Shown here: piece after piece, positions 1-8,745 of the stretch
Numbering within the stretch: the first letter of the stretch is position 1
Layout: each line of letters begins with the position of its first letter
Assembly (NCBI RefSeq): GCF_000203915.1
Contig: NC_008390.1
Span: 1,240,001 to 1,304,000 of the forward strand
From: Burkholderia ambifaria AMMD
GTDB lineage: Bacteria > Pseudomonadota > Gammaproteobacteria > Burkholderiales > Burkholderiaceae
DNA length: 64,000 bases
Direction: 5' to 3'
The notes under the pieces: model-generated
Seen by the model: the letters and a program-made list of their open reading frames with translations, nothing else
Database searches by the model: none
What the model was told of the DNA's origin: nothing
Program-made: the position numbers and the translations under genes

Positions 1-897
1 GAACGCGTGCTCGGCCGCGTTCATCTTGCGGTCGCGATGCCACAGCAGGAACACGTCGACGTCGACGAGGCCGTCGTCGGGCGGCAGCCGCCACAGCCGT
101 TGCTGCGCGATGTCGTCGCGCACGATGTGCTCGGGCAGGCAGCCGATTCCGTAACCGGCGAAGATCAGCCGTCGCACTTCCTCGAGACTCGGCGACGACG
201 CGACGATGCGCCCGGTGAAGCCCTTCTGGTCGCGGAACACGGTGAGCGGCGACAGGCTGTCGCCGATCTGATCGCTCGTGAACGACACGAAGTTTTCCGC
301 GAGCAGATCCTCCATCCGCAACTGTGTCTGCCCGAACAGCCGGTGATGGCGGCCGCAGTAGATCGCGTAGCGCTGGCGCAGGAAGCAGCGCATCTCCAGC
401 TTGTCGTGCGGCGTGCGGCACAGGCCGAGCCCGGCCGTAGCCGTCTTCTGCAGCAGCGACGACAGGATGTCGGACGAGCGCATCACTTCGATCTGCAGAT
501 CGATGCGCGGATACGCGCGATGGAAGTCGGCGAGGAATGCGTCGTAGACGGGCGACTCGATGCGGCTCACCGTCAGCAGCCGGATCGAACCGGTGAGGTC
601 GGCCGTGCTGTCGTCGAGCTCCGTTTCGAGCCGCGACACGCCGCCGTAGATGTCGCTCGCGATCCGGTACACGGCTTCGCCCGCTGGAGTGGGCGCGAAG
701 TGCGCGCCGCGCCGCTCGATCAGCTTGCGCTCCAGCGTGTCTTCCAGCCGCCGCAGCGCCTGGCTCACGGCCGGCTGCGTCACGTGCAGGCGCGCGGCCG
801 CCCGGCTCACGCTGCGCTCCTGCATGATCACCAGGTAGGTGCGCAGCAGGTTCCAGTCGAGGCGGTCGTTGAGGAAGGGCGTGAGGTCGGCGCGCAT
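1..897 (-). CDS. LysR-family transcriptional regulator (C-terminus beyond left edge)
   Basis: The protein begins MRADLTPFLNDRLDWNLLR and carries a LysR-type winged helix-turn-helix in about residues 15-75, including the typical TQPAVSQALRRLE recognition helix, followed by a substrate-binding domain. The frame stays open to base 1, so about 299 residues are visible and only the extreme C-terminus is missing. A GGAG ribosome-binding site lies just upstream of the ATG at 897. It is divergent from the transporter-amidohydrolase-deacetylase operon starting at 1081, which is the usual layout for a LysR protein and its target. The control of that operon is inferred; the inducer is unknown. Confidence 0.85.
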   Translation of the reverse strand, partial: MRADLTPFLNDRLDWNLLRTYLVIMQERSVSRAAARLHVTQPAVSQALRRLEDTLERKLIERRGAHFAPTPAGEAVYRIASDIYGGVSRLETELDDSTADLTGSIRLLTVSRIESPVYDAFLADFHRAYPRIDLQIEVMRSSDILSSLLQKTATAGLGLCRTPHDKLEMRCFLRQRYAIYCGRHHRLFGQTQLRMEDLLAENFVSFTSDQIGDSLSPLTVFRDQKGFTGRIVASSPSLEEVRRLIFAGYGIGCLPEHIVRDDIAQQRLWRLPPDDGLVDVDVFLLWHRDRKMNAAEHAF

Positions 898-1080
898 CGG
901 GTCTCCGCTCGAATCGGATCAATCATTAGCTGAACTTATACGCCGAATAATAACTTGAAATTTGACTAATGATTTGCGGTCGCCGATAAAGGAGGGGCGC
1001 CGCACCGTGCGGCGCGAGGCCGCGACAGACGGCCCGCCACCACGATATAGCGCGTGCCGCGGCGCGCGTCAGGAGCCCGC

Positions 1081-2391
1081 ATGACCCAGTCCCTTCCTTC
1101 CGCCCGCCAGCCGGCACGTGCCGCGACGGCCGCGTTCGTCGGCACGATGATCGAGTGGTACGACTTCTACATCTACGCGACCGCCGCCGCGCTCGTGTTC
1201 GGCGAACTCTATTTCCCGTCGCATGACCGCTTCGTCAGCACGATGGCGTCGTTCGCGACGTTCGCGGTCGGCTTCTTCGCGCGCCCGCTCGGTGGCATCG
1301 TGTTCGGCCACCTCGGCGACCGCATCGGCCGCAAGAAGGCGCTGATGACGACGCTGATGATGATGGGCGTCGCGACCGTGTGCGTCGGGCTGCTGCCCGA
1401 CTATTCGCAGGTCGGCATGCTCGCGCCGGTGCTGCTGATCGTGCTGCGCGTCGTGCAGGGGATCGCCGTCGGCGGCGAGTGGGGCGGCGCGGTGCTGATG
1501 GCGGGCGAGCACGCGCCGCAGGGCCGCCGCACCTTCTTCGCGTCGTTCGCGCAGCTCGGCAGCCCGGCCGGGCTGATCCTGTCGCTGGTCGCGTTTCGCG
1601 CGGTCACGTCGATGGACAAGGCCGATTTCCTCGCATGGGGCTGGCGCCTGCCGTTTCTCGCGAGCTCGGTGCTGCTCGTCGTCGGCATCCTGATCCGGCT
1701 CGGCGTGAACGAGTCGCCGGAATTCGCGCGCGTGAAGGAAGCGAACCGCACCGTGAAGCTGCCGGTGGCCGAAGTGCTGCGCTCCGCGTCGGGGCTCGTG
1801 CTGCTCTGCATCGGCGCGAACACGATCGGGATCGCGGGCGTCTATTTCACCAACACGTTCATGATCGCGTACACCACGCAGTACGTCGGCGTGTCGCGTT
1901 CGCTGATCCTCGACAGCCTGTTCGCGGTCGCGATCATCCAGTTCATCGCCCAGCCGCTCGCCGCGTGGATCGCCGAGCGTATCGGCGGCGCGCGTTTCCT
2001 GAAGATCGCCGCGCTGCTCGCGATGCTGTCGCCGTACCCGATGTTCATGCTCGTGCAGGGTGGCACGTCCGGGTCGCTCGTCGCCGGCATCGCGCTCGCG
2101 GTCGTGTGCATGGCCGGCTTCTACTCGGTGATCGCCGGCTTCGTGAGCGGCGTGTTTCCCGCGCACGTGCGCTATTCGGCGATCTCGCTCGCTTATCAGG
2201 TGTGCGGCGCGATCGCGGGCGGCCTGACGCCGCTCGTCGGCACCTGGCTCGCGCATCGCTTCGCGGGCCAGTGGTGGCCGCTCGCGGTGTTCTACACGTG
2301 TCTCGCCGGCATCTCGCTGCTTTGCATCGTCGCGCTCGACGCGCGACGCGCGGGCCGGCCGGCCGCGGCCGAAGCGCTCGGCTCGCACTGA
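1081..2391 (+). CDS. MFS transporter, metabolite:H+ symporter (MHS) type
   Basis: A 436-residue inner-membrane protein with about 12 predicted transmembrane segments. The start of helix 1 reads GTMIEWYDFYIY and the loop 2-3 motif is GHLGDRIGRKKAL; both are signatures of the MHS family (ShiA, KgtP and ProP relatives). RVVQGIAVGGEWGG marks helix 4. The ATG at 1081 is preferred over the upstream ATG because AGGAG at 1071-1075 sits five bases before it. It is the first gene of a three-gene run with an amidohydrolase and a deacetylase, so it probably imports their substrate. Family assignment is firm; the substrate is not known. Confidence 0.88.
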   Translation: MTQSLPSARQPARAATAAFVGTMIEWYDFYIYATAAALVFGELYFPSHDRFVSTMASFATFAVGFFARPLGGIVFGHLGDRIGRKKALMTTLMMMGVATVCVGLLPDYSQVGMLAPVLLIVLRVVQGIAVGGEWGGAVLMAGEHAPQGRRTFFASFAQLGSPAGLILSLVAFRAVTSMDKADFLAWGWRLPFLASSVLLVVGILIRLGVNESPEFARVKEANRTVKLPVAEVLRSASGLVLLCIGANTIGIAGVYFTNTFMIAYTTQYVGVSRSLILDSLFAVAIIQFIAQPLAAWIAERIGGARFLKIAALLAMLSPYPMFMLVQGGTSGSLVAGIALAVVCMAGFYSVIAGFVSGVFPAHVRYSAISLAYQVCGAIAGGLTPLVGTWLAHRFAGQWWPLAVFYTCLAGISLLCIVALDARRAGRPAAAEALGSH

Positions 2392-2421
2392 CCCTCGACG
2401 AACGAATTCATCGGAGTGCAA

Positions 2422-3693
2422 ATGAAAGACCTGTTGGAAATCGACGGTGCCCGCCTGTGGCGGAGCCTGGCCGACATGGCGCGCATCGGCGCGACGCCGC
2501 GCGGCGGCGTGCGGCGCCTCGCGCTGACCGACGACGACCGGCGCGGGCGCGACCTGTTCGCGCAGTGGTGTCGCGACGCGGGGATGACGGTGAGCGTCGA
2601 CGCGGTCGGCAACCTGTTCGCGCGGCGCGACGGCACCGATGCGCAGGCCGCGCCGGTGCTGATCGGCAGCCATCTCGACACGCAGCCCGAAGGCGGGCGC
2701 TTCGATGGCGTGTACGGCGTGCTCGCCGGGCTCGAAGTCGTGCGCACGCTCAACGATGCGGGCATCGTGACCGGCAAGCCGCTCGAGATCGTGTCGTGGA
2801 CCAACGAGGAGGGCGCGCGTTTCGCGCCGGCGATGCTCGGCTCGGCCGTGTTCACGGGCGCGCTGCCGCTCGACGACGCGCTCGCGAAGCAGGACGCCGA
2901 CGGCATCACGCTCGGCGCCGCGCTGGACGCATGCGGCTGTCGCGGCACGCGTGCGGCGGGCGGCGCGGTCGACGCGTATTTCGAAGCGCATATCGAACAG
3001 GGGCCCGTGCTCGAGGCGAACGGCACGACGATCGGCATCGTCACGGGCGGGCAGGCGATCCGCTGGCTCGACGTGCGCGTGACGGGCGTGGCCGCGCACG
3101 CGGGCACGACGCCGATGCCGTATCGCAAGGACGCGTATTTCGCGAGCGCGCAGATGGCGCTCGAACTGGAACGCATCGTCGCCGGCTACGCGCCGCGCGG
3201 GCTCGCGACGATCGGGCAGGTCGGCATCCGCAACGCGTCGCGCAACACGATCGCCGGCGACGTGACGTTCACCGTCGACCTGCGCCATCACGACGACGCG
3301 CAAGTCGATGCGATGGAGCGCGCGCTGCGTGACGCATACGCGCGCGTGGCCGCGGCGCGCGGCGTGCAGGTCGCGATCGATACCTGCTGGCGCAGCCCCG
3401 CGACGCCGTTCGACCGCGGCTGCGTCGAGCTGGTCGCGCAGGCGGCGCAGGCATTTGGTTATACGAACGAACGGATCGTCAGCGGCGCCGGTCACGATGC
3501 GATCGTGCTCGCGCGCCGCGTGCCGACCGCGATGGTGTTCATCCCGTGCGTCGACGGGCTGTCGCACAACGAGGCCGAGGACGCGCTGCCCGACGACGTG
3601 ACGCGCGGCACCAACGTGCTGCTCAACGCGGTGCTCGCGCGGGCGGGCGTCGCGACGCGCGTGGCTGCAGCGGCAGCCGCGCACGATGCATGA
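2422..3693 (+). CDS. M20-family Zn-dependent hydrolase (N-carbamoyl-amino-acid hydrolase/allantoate amidohydrolase type)
   Basis: A 423-residue cytoplasmic metallohydrolase. Metal-binding motifs of the hydantoinase/carbamoylase family are visible: GSHLDTQPEGGRFDG (His84, Asp95), TNEEGARF (Glu129/130), YFEAHIEQGPVLE, GAGHDA and SHNEAED. The length fits N-carbamoyl-L-amino-acid hydrolases and beta-ureidopropionases, which cut a carbamoyl or acyl group from nitrogen. The start is ATG 2422 with GGAG just upstream; an in-frame GTG six bases earlier overlaps that site. It lies 30 bp after the transporter and 25 bp before the deacetylase, consistent with one transcript. The exact substrate cannot be read from the sequence. 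Confidence 0.87.
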   Translation: MKDLLEIDGARLWRSLADMARIGATPRGGVRRLALTDDDRRGRDLFAQWCRDAGMTVSVDAVGNLFARRDGTDAQAAPVLIGSHLDTQPEGGRFDGVYGVLAGLEVVRTLNDAGIVTGKPLEIVSWTNEEGARFAPAMLGSAVFTGALPLDDALAKQDADGITLGAALDACGCRGTRAAGGAVDAYFEAHIEQGPVLEANGTTIGIVTGGQAIRWLDVRVTGVAAHAGTTPMPYRKDAYFASAQMALELERIVAGYAPRGLATIGQVGIRNASRNTIAGDVTFTVDLRHHDDAQVDAMERALRDAYARVAAARGVQVAIDTCWRSPATPFDRGCVELVAQAAQAFGYTNERIVSGAGHDAIVLARRVPTAMVFIPCVDGLSHNEAEDALPDDVTRGTNVLLNAVLARAGVATRVAAAAAAHDA

Positions 3694-3718
3694 CGCGACG
3701 AATCGACGAGGACCGACG

Positions 3719-4741
3719 ATGAAAACCTATTTCCACCCCGAACAGTTGCTGCACCATCCGCGGACCTACCTGTCGCGCGGCAGGATGCGCGAGCCACAGG
3801 AAGTGCCCGAGCGCGCGGCGCGGCTGGTCGCGGCCGTGCGTTCGCTCGACTTCGACGTGCGCGAGCCGGCCGACCGCGGCACCGCGCCGATCGCGGCCGT
3901 GCACGACATGAACTACCTGCGTTTTCTGGAGGAAGCGCACCGCGACTGGAAACGGATGCCCGACGACTGGGGCGACGAAGTGATGTCGAACGTGTTCGTG
4001 CGCGATCCGAATCCGCTGCGCGGCGTGCTCGCGAAAGCCGCGCGCTATCTCGCAGACGGCAGCTGTCCGGTCGGCGCGAACACGTGGTGCGCCGCGTACT
4101 GGTCCGCACAGAGCGCGCTCGCGGCCGCGGCGGACGTCAACGACGGCGCGCGCGACGCGTACGCGCTGTGCCGCCCGCCCGGCCATCACGCGCGCCGCGA
4201 TGCGGCCGGCGGCTTCTGTTACCTGAACAACGCGGCGATCGCCGCGCAGGCGCTGCTCGGCCGCCATTGGCGCGTCGCGATCCTCGACACCGACATGCAT
4301 CACGGGCAGGGCGTGCAGGAAATCTTCTACGGCCGCGACGACGTGCTGTACGTGTCGATCCACGGCGACCCGACCAATTTCTATCCGGTCGTCGCCGGCT
4401 ACGAGGAAGAGACGGGCGCGGGGCCCGGCGACGGCTACAACCTGAACCTGCCGATGCCGCACGGCGCGCCCGAGTCGACCTTCTTCGAGCGGCTCGACGA
4501 CGCGCTGCGCGCGCTCGCGCGGTTCCAGCCGGAGGCGCTCGTGCTCGCGCTCGGCTTCGACATCTACAAGGACGACCCGCAATCGCAGGTGGCCGTCACG
4601 ACCGACGGGTTCGGCCGGCTCGGCGGCGCGATCGGCGCGCTCGGCTTGCCGACGGTGATCGTGCAGGAGGGCGGCTATCACCTCGAGAGCCTCGATGCGA
4701 ATGCGCGTGCATTCTTCGGCGGGTTCGCCGCCGCGCGCTGA
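3719..4741 (+). CDS. histone-deacetylase-fold enzyme, acetylpolyamine amidohydrolase-like
   Basis: A 340-residue arginase/deacetylase-fold enzyme expected to remove acetyl groups from acetylated polyamines or similar amines with a Zn ion. The catalytic His pair is in RPPGHHA (H156, H157), the metal ligands are in LDTDMHHGQG (D192, H194) and LGFD (D281), and the transition-state Tyr is Y320 in EGGY. These positions are offset by three from the active-site residues known for the acetylpolyamine amidohydrolase of Mycoplana, which supports that subgroup over acetoin-utilisation (AcuC) proteins. ATG 3719 follows a GAGG site. It ends the operon and is followed by a hairpin terminator. Confidence 0.88.
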   Translation: MKTYFHPEQLLHHPRTYLSRGRMREPQEVPERAARLVAAVRSLDFDVREPADRGTAPIAAVHDMNYLRFLEEAHRDWKRMPDDWGDEVMSNVFVRDPNPLRGVLAKAARYLADGSCPVGANTWCAAYWSAQSALAAAADVNDGARDAYALCRPPGHHARRDAAGGFCYLNNAAIAAQALLGRHWRVAILDTDMHHGQGVQEIFYGRDDVLYVSIHGDPTNFYPVVAGYEEETGAGPGDGYNLNLPMPHGAPESTFFERLDDALRALARFQPEALVLALGFDIYKDDPQSQVAVTTDGFGRLGGAIGALGLPTVIVQEGGYHLESLDANARAFFGGFAAAR

Positions 4742-4780
4742 TACGTCGACATGGCGGCCGCGATGCGCGGCCCATCAGCG

Positions 4781-4818
4781 ACAACGCCCGCGTCGGCATC
4801 CCGGCGCGGGCGTTGTTC
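4781..4818. terminator. bidirectional hairpin terminator after the deacetylase operon
   Basis: A 12-bp perfect stem (acaacgcccgcg at 4781-4792 with its complement at 4805-4816) lies between two convergent genes. It probably serves both the deacetylase operon and the MFS gene on the other strand. Only short T-runs follow it. Confidence 0.75.
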
Positions 4819-4860
4819 AATTGGGCGCCGCGTATCGGCACCCTGCGGGTCGCGGTGCGC

Positions 4861-6066
4861 TTACGAGTTCGCGGCGACCGCCCCGCGGCGGCGTTGCATC
4901 CTTTGCAGCGCGACCAGCGCGAGCCCGGCCGCGGCGATCAGCCCGCCGACGAGCGGCACGGCCGCGTAGCCGAAGCCGGCCGAGATCGCCGCGCCGCCGG
5001 CTGCCGCGCCGAGCGCATTGCCGAGGTTGAACGCGCCGATGTTGACGGCCGATGCGAGGCCCGGCGCTTCGTGTGCGGCACGCATCACGCGCATCTGCAG
5101 CGGCGGGACCACCGCGAACGTCGCGACACCCCACACCAGCAGCGTGGCCGCCGCGCCGACATGCGTGCGGGCGAGCAGCGGGAACCCGGCCATCGTCACG
5201 ATCAGCAGCACCAGGAAGCCGATCAGCGTGGCGTCGAGCGAGCGGTCGGCGAGGCGGCCGCCGGCGATGTTGCCGATCGAGAAGCCGACGCCGATCAGCA
5301 CGAGCATCGCGGTCACGAAACCGGGCGTCGCGCCGGTCACGTGTTCGAGCGTCGGGGCGACGTACGTGTAGAGCGTGAACATCGCGCCGGCGCCGAGCAC
5401 CGTGGTCGCGAGCGCGCCGAGCACGACGGGGCGCGTGAGCACCGACAGTTCGGCACGCAGGTTCGGCATCTTGCCGGCCTCGCCCTTCGGCAGCGCGGCG
5501 AACAGGCCGGCGATCGCGATCAGTCCGAGCGCGGCGGTGGCCGCGAACGACATGCGCCAGCCGATCATCTGGCCGAGCCAGGTCGCGGCCGGCACGCCGC
5601 CGACGTTCGCGATCGTGAGGCCCATGAACATCGTCGCGACCGCGCTGGCCTGCCGTTCACGCGGCACGAGGCCGGCCGCGACCACCGAGCCGAGCCCGAA
5701 GAACGCGCCGTGGTTGAGGCTCGTGACGAGTCGTGCGAGCAGCAGCGTCGTGTAGTCGGGCGCGATGGCCGACAGCAGGTTGCCGATCGTGAAGATCGAC
5801 ATCAGTGCGATCAGCGCCGAGCGGCGCGACCAGCGCGCGAGCAGCAGCGTCATCAGCGGCGCGCCGACCATCACGCCGATCGCATACGCGCTGATCAGCA
5901 TGCCGGCCTGCGGAATCGACACGTGGACGCCGTCGGCGATCACGGGCAGCAGGCCCATCGGCGAGAACTCGGTCGTGCCGATGCCGAACGCACCGGCGGC
6001 GAGCGCCAGCAGCGGCAGCGTGGCGCTGCCGCCCGGGCGGGAAGGAGAAGAAGTCGTGGGGTTCAC
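4861..6066 (-). CDS. MFS drug/sugar efflux transporter (DHA1, YdhP/AraJ-like)
   Basis: A roughly 401-residue inner-membrane exporter with about 12 hydrophobic segments. The N-terminal helix region reads AAGAFGIGTTEFSPMGLLPVIA, typical of the AraJ/YdhP/SotB branch of DHA1 exporters, and is followed by the LISAYAIGVMVGAPLM segment. I place the start at GTG 6066 because AGGAG lies eight bases upstream; an ATG 21 bases further upstream lacks such a site. The gene stands alone, converging on the deacetylase operon across a shared terminator. It should export a small solute by proton antiport; the solute is unknown. Confidence 0.85.
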   Translation of the reverse strand: MNPTTSSPSRPGGSATLPLLALAAGAFGIGTTEFSPMGLLPVIADGVHVSIPQAGMLISAYAIGVMVGAPLMTLLLARWSRRSALIALMSIFTIGNLLSAIAPDYTTLLLARLVTSLNHGAFFGLGSVVAAGLVPRERQASAVATMFMGLTIANVGGVPAATWLGQMIGWRMSFAATAALGLIAIAGLFAALPKGEAGKMPNLRAELSVLTRPVVLGALATTVLGAGAMFTLYTYVAPTLEHVTGATPGFVTAMLVLIGVGFSIGNIAGGRLADRSLDATLIGFLVLLIVTMAGFPLLARTHVGAAATLLVWGVATFAVVPPLQMRVMRAAHEAPGLASAVNIGAFNLGNALGAAAGGAAISAGFGYAAVPLVGGLIAAAGLALVALQRMQRRRGAVAANS

Positions 6067-6662
6067 GCGATGCGCTCCTGTAAGCATGGGGCAACGGCAT
6101 CGGCCGTTGTGGACAGGGTGAAGTGTGCCTGCATGACTTTTGCGGAAAAAGCCGTATCCGGGCGAAATTATCTTGATTTCATGTCAACAATGCGGGGTTG
6201 GGGCCGCGTGCAGGCGCGGCCGGCGGCGTCGGGCAGCTCGGGCGACGGGGTGGGCAGCCGCCCGCGTGGGTGACGCAAGTGCGTGATCCTTCCGCCGATC
6301 CTGTACCCACGCGGCTCGCGCCCAAAAAAAGCCCCGGTCACAGGGGGACCGTGACCGGGGCGGAAAGGCATCCTCTCTTTGGCACGAGGGTTGGATGCGG
6401 GCGCAGTATATTTCGGGGCATAACGATTCGAAATGACGTTAAACGGCCGTTTTTGGTGTCAATTTAAAAATAGCGATGCGGTCGCGCCGATTGTCACGAA
6501 TCTGAAAGAATTTTCGTGCGTTCCGGCGCATGTTTAGGTGCGATGACGGCGAAGCCGGCCGTCGTCGCGCGGCGCGGCCGCCCGCCCCAGGCGGCCCGAT
6601 CTGCGGTCCGCGATGCTACGGAATCCGTCGCAGGTGCGCCGGTTGATTTCGCCGGCGCTCGG
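6067..6662. other. intergenic stretch with one terminator
   Basis: About 600 bp between two minus-strand genes, with no convincing gene. It holds one strong hairpin (listed separately). A TTGACA at 6182-6187 (minus strand) looks like a -35 box, but no -10 lies at the right distance; a GATAAT lies only 9 bases away. I see nothing else definable. Confidence 0.5.
6324..6361 (-). terminator. Rho-independent terminator
   Basis: An 11-bp perfect GC-rich stem (gccccggtcac at 6331-6341 pairing with 6351-6361). On the minus strand it is followed by seven T residues (A7 at 6324-6330 on the plus strand). It is oriented to end minus-strand transcription arriving from the LysR gene at 6663-7574. Confidence 0.85.
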
Positions 6663-7574
6663 TCACTCCGCGTGGCCGGCCGCGTCGCGCACGGCATCGA
6701 GAAACCGTGCGACGACGGGGGAAGCGGGCGCCGCCGCGCCGTCGAACACGAACTCGATGTCGAAGCGGCTCGCGAGTTCGTCGAGCGCGACGAGCCGTAC
6801 CGTGCGCGGGCACGTCGGCGACGCGCTTTCCGGCACGAACGCGCAACCCATGCCGGCCGCGACGAGCCCGATCAGCGTCGGGATGTCGCTGCCGACCTGC
6901 GCGATACGCGGCGTGAAGCCCGCGCGCTCGCACTGCGCCATCACGAAGCGATGGTGCGCGGCGGAGCGCACCGCGTCGAACCACACGAACGGTTCATGCG
7001 CGACGTCGGCGAGCGTGCGCGGCGCGTGAAAGCGCCCGCCGGGCGGCGCGGGCATCGCCAGCACGAATCGGTCGCTCAGCAGCCGCACGCCCGACAGATG
7101 CGGTGCCTCGTCGCGGCGCCACGCCATGATGCCGCCGTCGAGCTGGCCGCGCATCAGCGCCGCCGCCTGCTCGGCCGACAGCATCGGCGCGATCGACAGC
7201 TTCACGTCCGGACACGCGTCGCGAAACGCCCTGAGCACGTTCGCGACGACCGGCAGCGGCAGGCAGTTCGGCAGCGCGCCGAGCCGCAGTTCGCCGAGCT
7301 GGCCGGCCGCGCTGCGCAACGCGCGTTCGCGGCTGTCCTGCAACGTCGCGAGCAGGCCCGTCGCATCCTGCAGGAAACTCGCGCCGGCCGCCGTGAGCGT
7401 GACGCCCGTCGTGCGGCGGATCAGCAGCGGCGTACCGATCGCGGCCTCGAGCTCGCGGATCTGCCGCGACAGCGCAGGCTGGACGATGCCGGCCGCGCGG
7501 GCGCCGGCCATCACGCTGCCGGCTTGCGCGACCGCCACGAAGTAACGCAGGTGACGCAGTTCGATCTGGCGCAT
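6663..7574 (-). CDS. LysR-family transcriptional regulator
   Basis: A 303-residue regulator beginning MRQIELRHLRYFVAVAQAGS, with the helix-turn-helix in about residues 18-65 (VQPALSRQIRELEAAIG) and a LysR substrate-binding domain after residue 90. The start ATG at 7574 is the natural one for the family. It is transcribed away from the dehydratase gene at 7748, with 173 bp between them, so it probably regulates that gene as well as itself. The target and co-inducer are inferred from position only. Confidence 0.87.
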   Translation of the reverse strand: MRQIELRHLRYFVAVAQAGSVMAGARAAGIVQPALSRQIRELEAAIGTPLLIRRTTGVTLTAAGASFLQDATGLLATLQDSRERALRSAAGQLGELRLGALPNCLPLPVVANVLRAFRDACPDVKLSIAPMLSAEQAAALMRGQLDGGIMAWRRDEAPHLSGVRLLSDRFVLAMPAPPGGRFHAPRTLADVAHEPFVWFDAVRSAAHHRFVMAQCERAGFTPRIAQVGSDIPTLIGLVAAGMGCAFVPESASPTCPRTVRLVALDELASRFDIEFVFDGAAAPASPVVARFLDAVRDAAGHAE

Positions 7575-7747
7575 GCGGGGTGGGCTCCGGTTTCAATTCA
7601 GTGGATATGCCTGTCAAGCATAGCAATGGTCCTTCGATGGTATTGGAAAGCATGGCCCGCGTGCCGTACGATGGGCGCCATTGCCGGGCCTGTTCACAGG
7701 CTGCGTGCGATTCCCTTGTCCCGACTGTCCTCACGGTGTCCCGCGCC

Positions 7748-8668
7748 ATGCCGCTTCATATCCCGACTCCCTATATCCGTTCGCAAATCGCGTCGCGCCG
7801 CCTCGGCACGAACATCCGGCTGAAGCTCGACGCGCTGCAGCCGTCCGGTTCGTTCAAGTTGCGCGGCATCGGCGCGGTTTGCGAAGCGCGGCATGCGGCC
7901 GGCGCGCGCCGGTTCGTGTCGTCGTCGGGCGGCAATGCGGGCATCGGGGTCGCGTATTGCGGCCGTGAACTCGGCGTGCCGGTGCTCGTCGTCGTGCCGG
8001 AAACCGCGTCGGCCCGCGCGCGCGAGCTGATTCGTGTCGAAGGCGCGGAGGTGGTCGTGCACGGCGCGAGCTGGGTGGAGGCGAACGCGTTCGCGCTGGC
8101 GGCCGTCGGCGCGCAGGACGCGTTCGTGCATCCGTTCGACGACCCGGTGCTGTGGCAAGGGCACGCGACGATGATCGACGAGATGGCGCTGACCGGCCCG
8201 AAGCCCGACGCGGTCGTGCTGTCGGTCGGCGGCGGCGGGCTGCTGTGCGGCGTGCTCGAGGGGCTTGCGCGCAACGGCTGGCACGACGTGCCGGTGGTCG
8301 CGGTCGAGACGGAGGGCGCCGACAGCTATGCGCGCTCGGTCGCGCAGGGGCGCCCGGTCGAGTTGCCGGCGATCACGAGCGTCGCGACGACGCTCGGCGC
8401 GAAGCGGCCGTGCGATGCGGCGGTCGAATGGGCGACGCGGCATCCGATTCATCCGGTCGTCGTGACGGATGCGCAGGCGGTGGCGGCGTCGTTGCGGTTC
8501 CTGGACGAGCACCGGATCGTCGTCGAGCCGGCGTGCGGCGCGGCGCTGGCCGCGCTCGAGCAGTCGGTGCCAGTGCTTGCGTCGGCGTCGGACATCGCGG
8601 TGATCGTGTGCGGCGGCGTGACGGCGACGGTCGAGCAACTGCAGACGTTGAACGCGACGTTGCGGTAA
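7748..8668 (+). CDS. PLP-dependent L-serine/L-threonine dehydratase-like enzyme
   Basis: A 306-residue fold-type II PLP enzyme. The cofactor lysine is in PSGSFKLRG near residue 35, the phosphate-binding and substrate loop is SSSGGNAG near residue 60, and the glycine loop SVGGGGLLCG lies near residue 160. The short length without a C-terminal ACT domain matches catabolic serine dehydratases (the SDS/SDH type) rather than biosynthetic IlvA. The reaction would be deamination of serine or threonine to a 2-oxo acid and ammonia. ATG 7748 is chosen because homologous proteins begin near the MPLHIPTPYI segment. It is divergent from a LysR gene. Confidence 0.85.
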   Translation: MPLHIPTPYIRSQIASRRLGTNIRLKLDALQPSGSFKLRGIGAVCEARHAAGARRFVSSSGGNAGIGVAYCGRELGVPVLVVVPETASARARELIRVEGAEVVVHGASWVEANAFALAAVGAQDAFVHPFDDPVLWQGHATMIDEMALTGPKPDAVVLSVGGGGLLCGVLEGLARNGWHDVPVVAVETEGADSYARSVAQGRPVELPAITSVATTLGAKRPCDAAVEWATRHPIHPVVVTDAQAVAASLRFLDEHRIVVEPACGAALAALEQSVPVLASASDIAVIVCGGVTATVEQLQTLNATLR

Positions 8669-8745
8669 CGCGCTGACGCCCCGGCGTACGTCACGCGGCG
8701 CAGCGGGACGACGTTGCAGAAGAAGCCGTAACGGCGCCTGTGCAG

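Noticed and set aside
1069..3684. 871-codon open frame on the minus strand
   Set aside because: It is antisense to the MFS and amidohydrolase genes; its translation is Arg/His/Asp-rich with no domain. Such frames are usual opposite high-GC genes.
6180..6200. TTGACA as a promoter for the MFS gene
   Set aside because: The only good -10-like box lies 9 bases away, not 16-18; kept only as a note.
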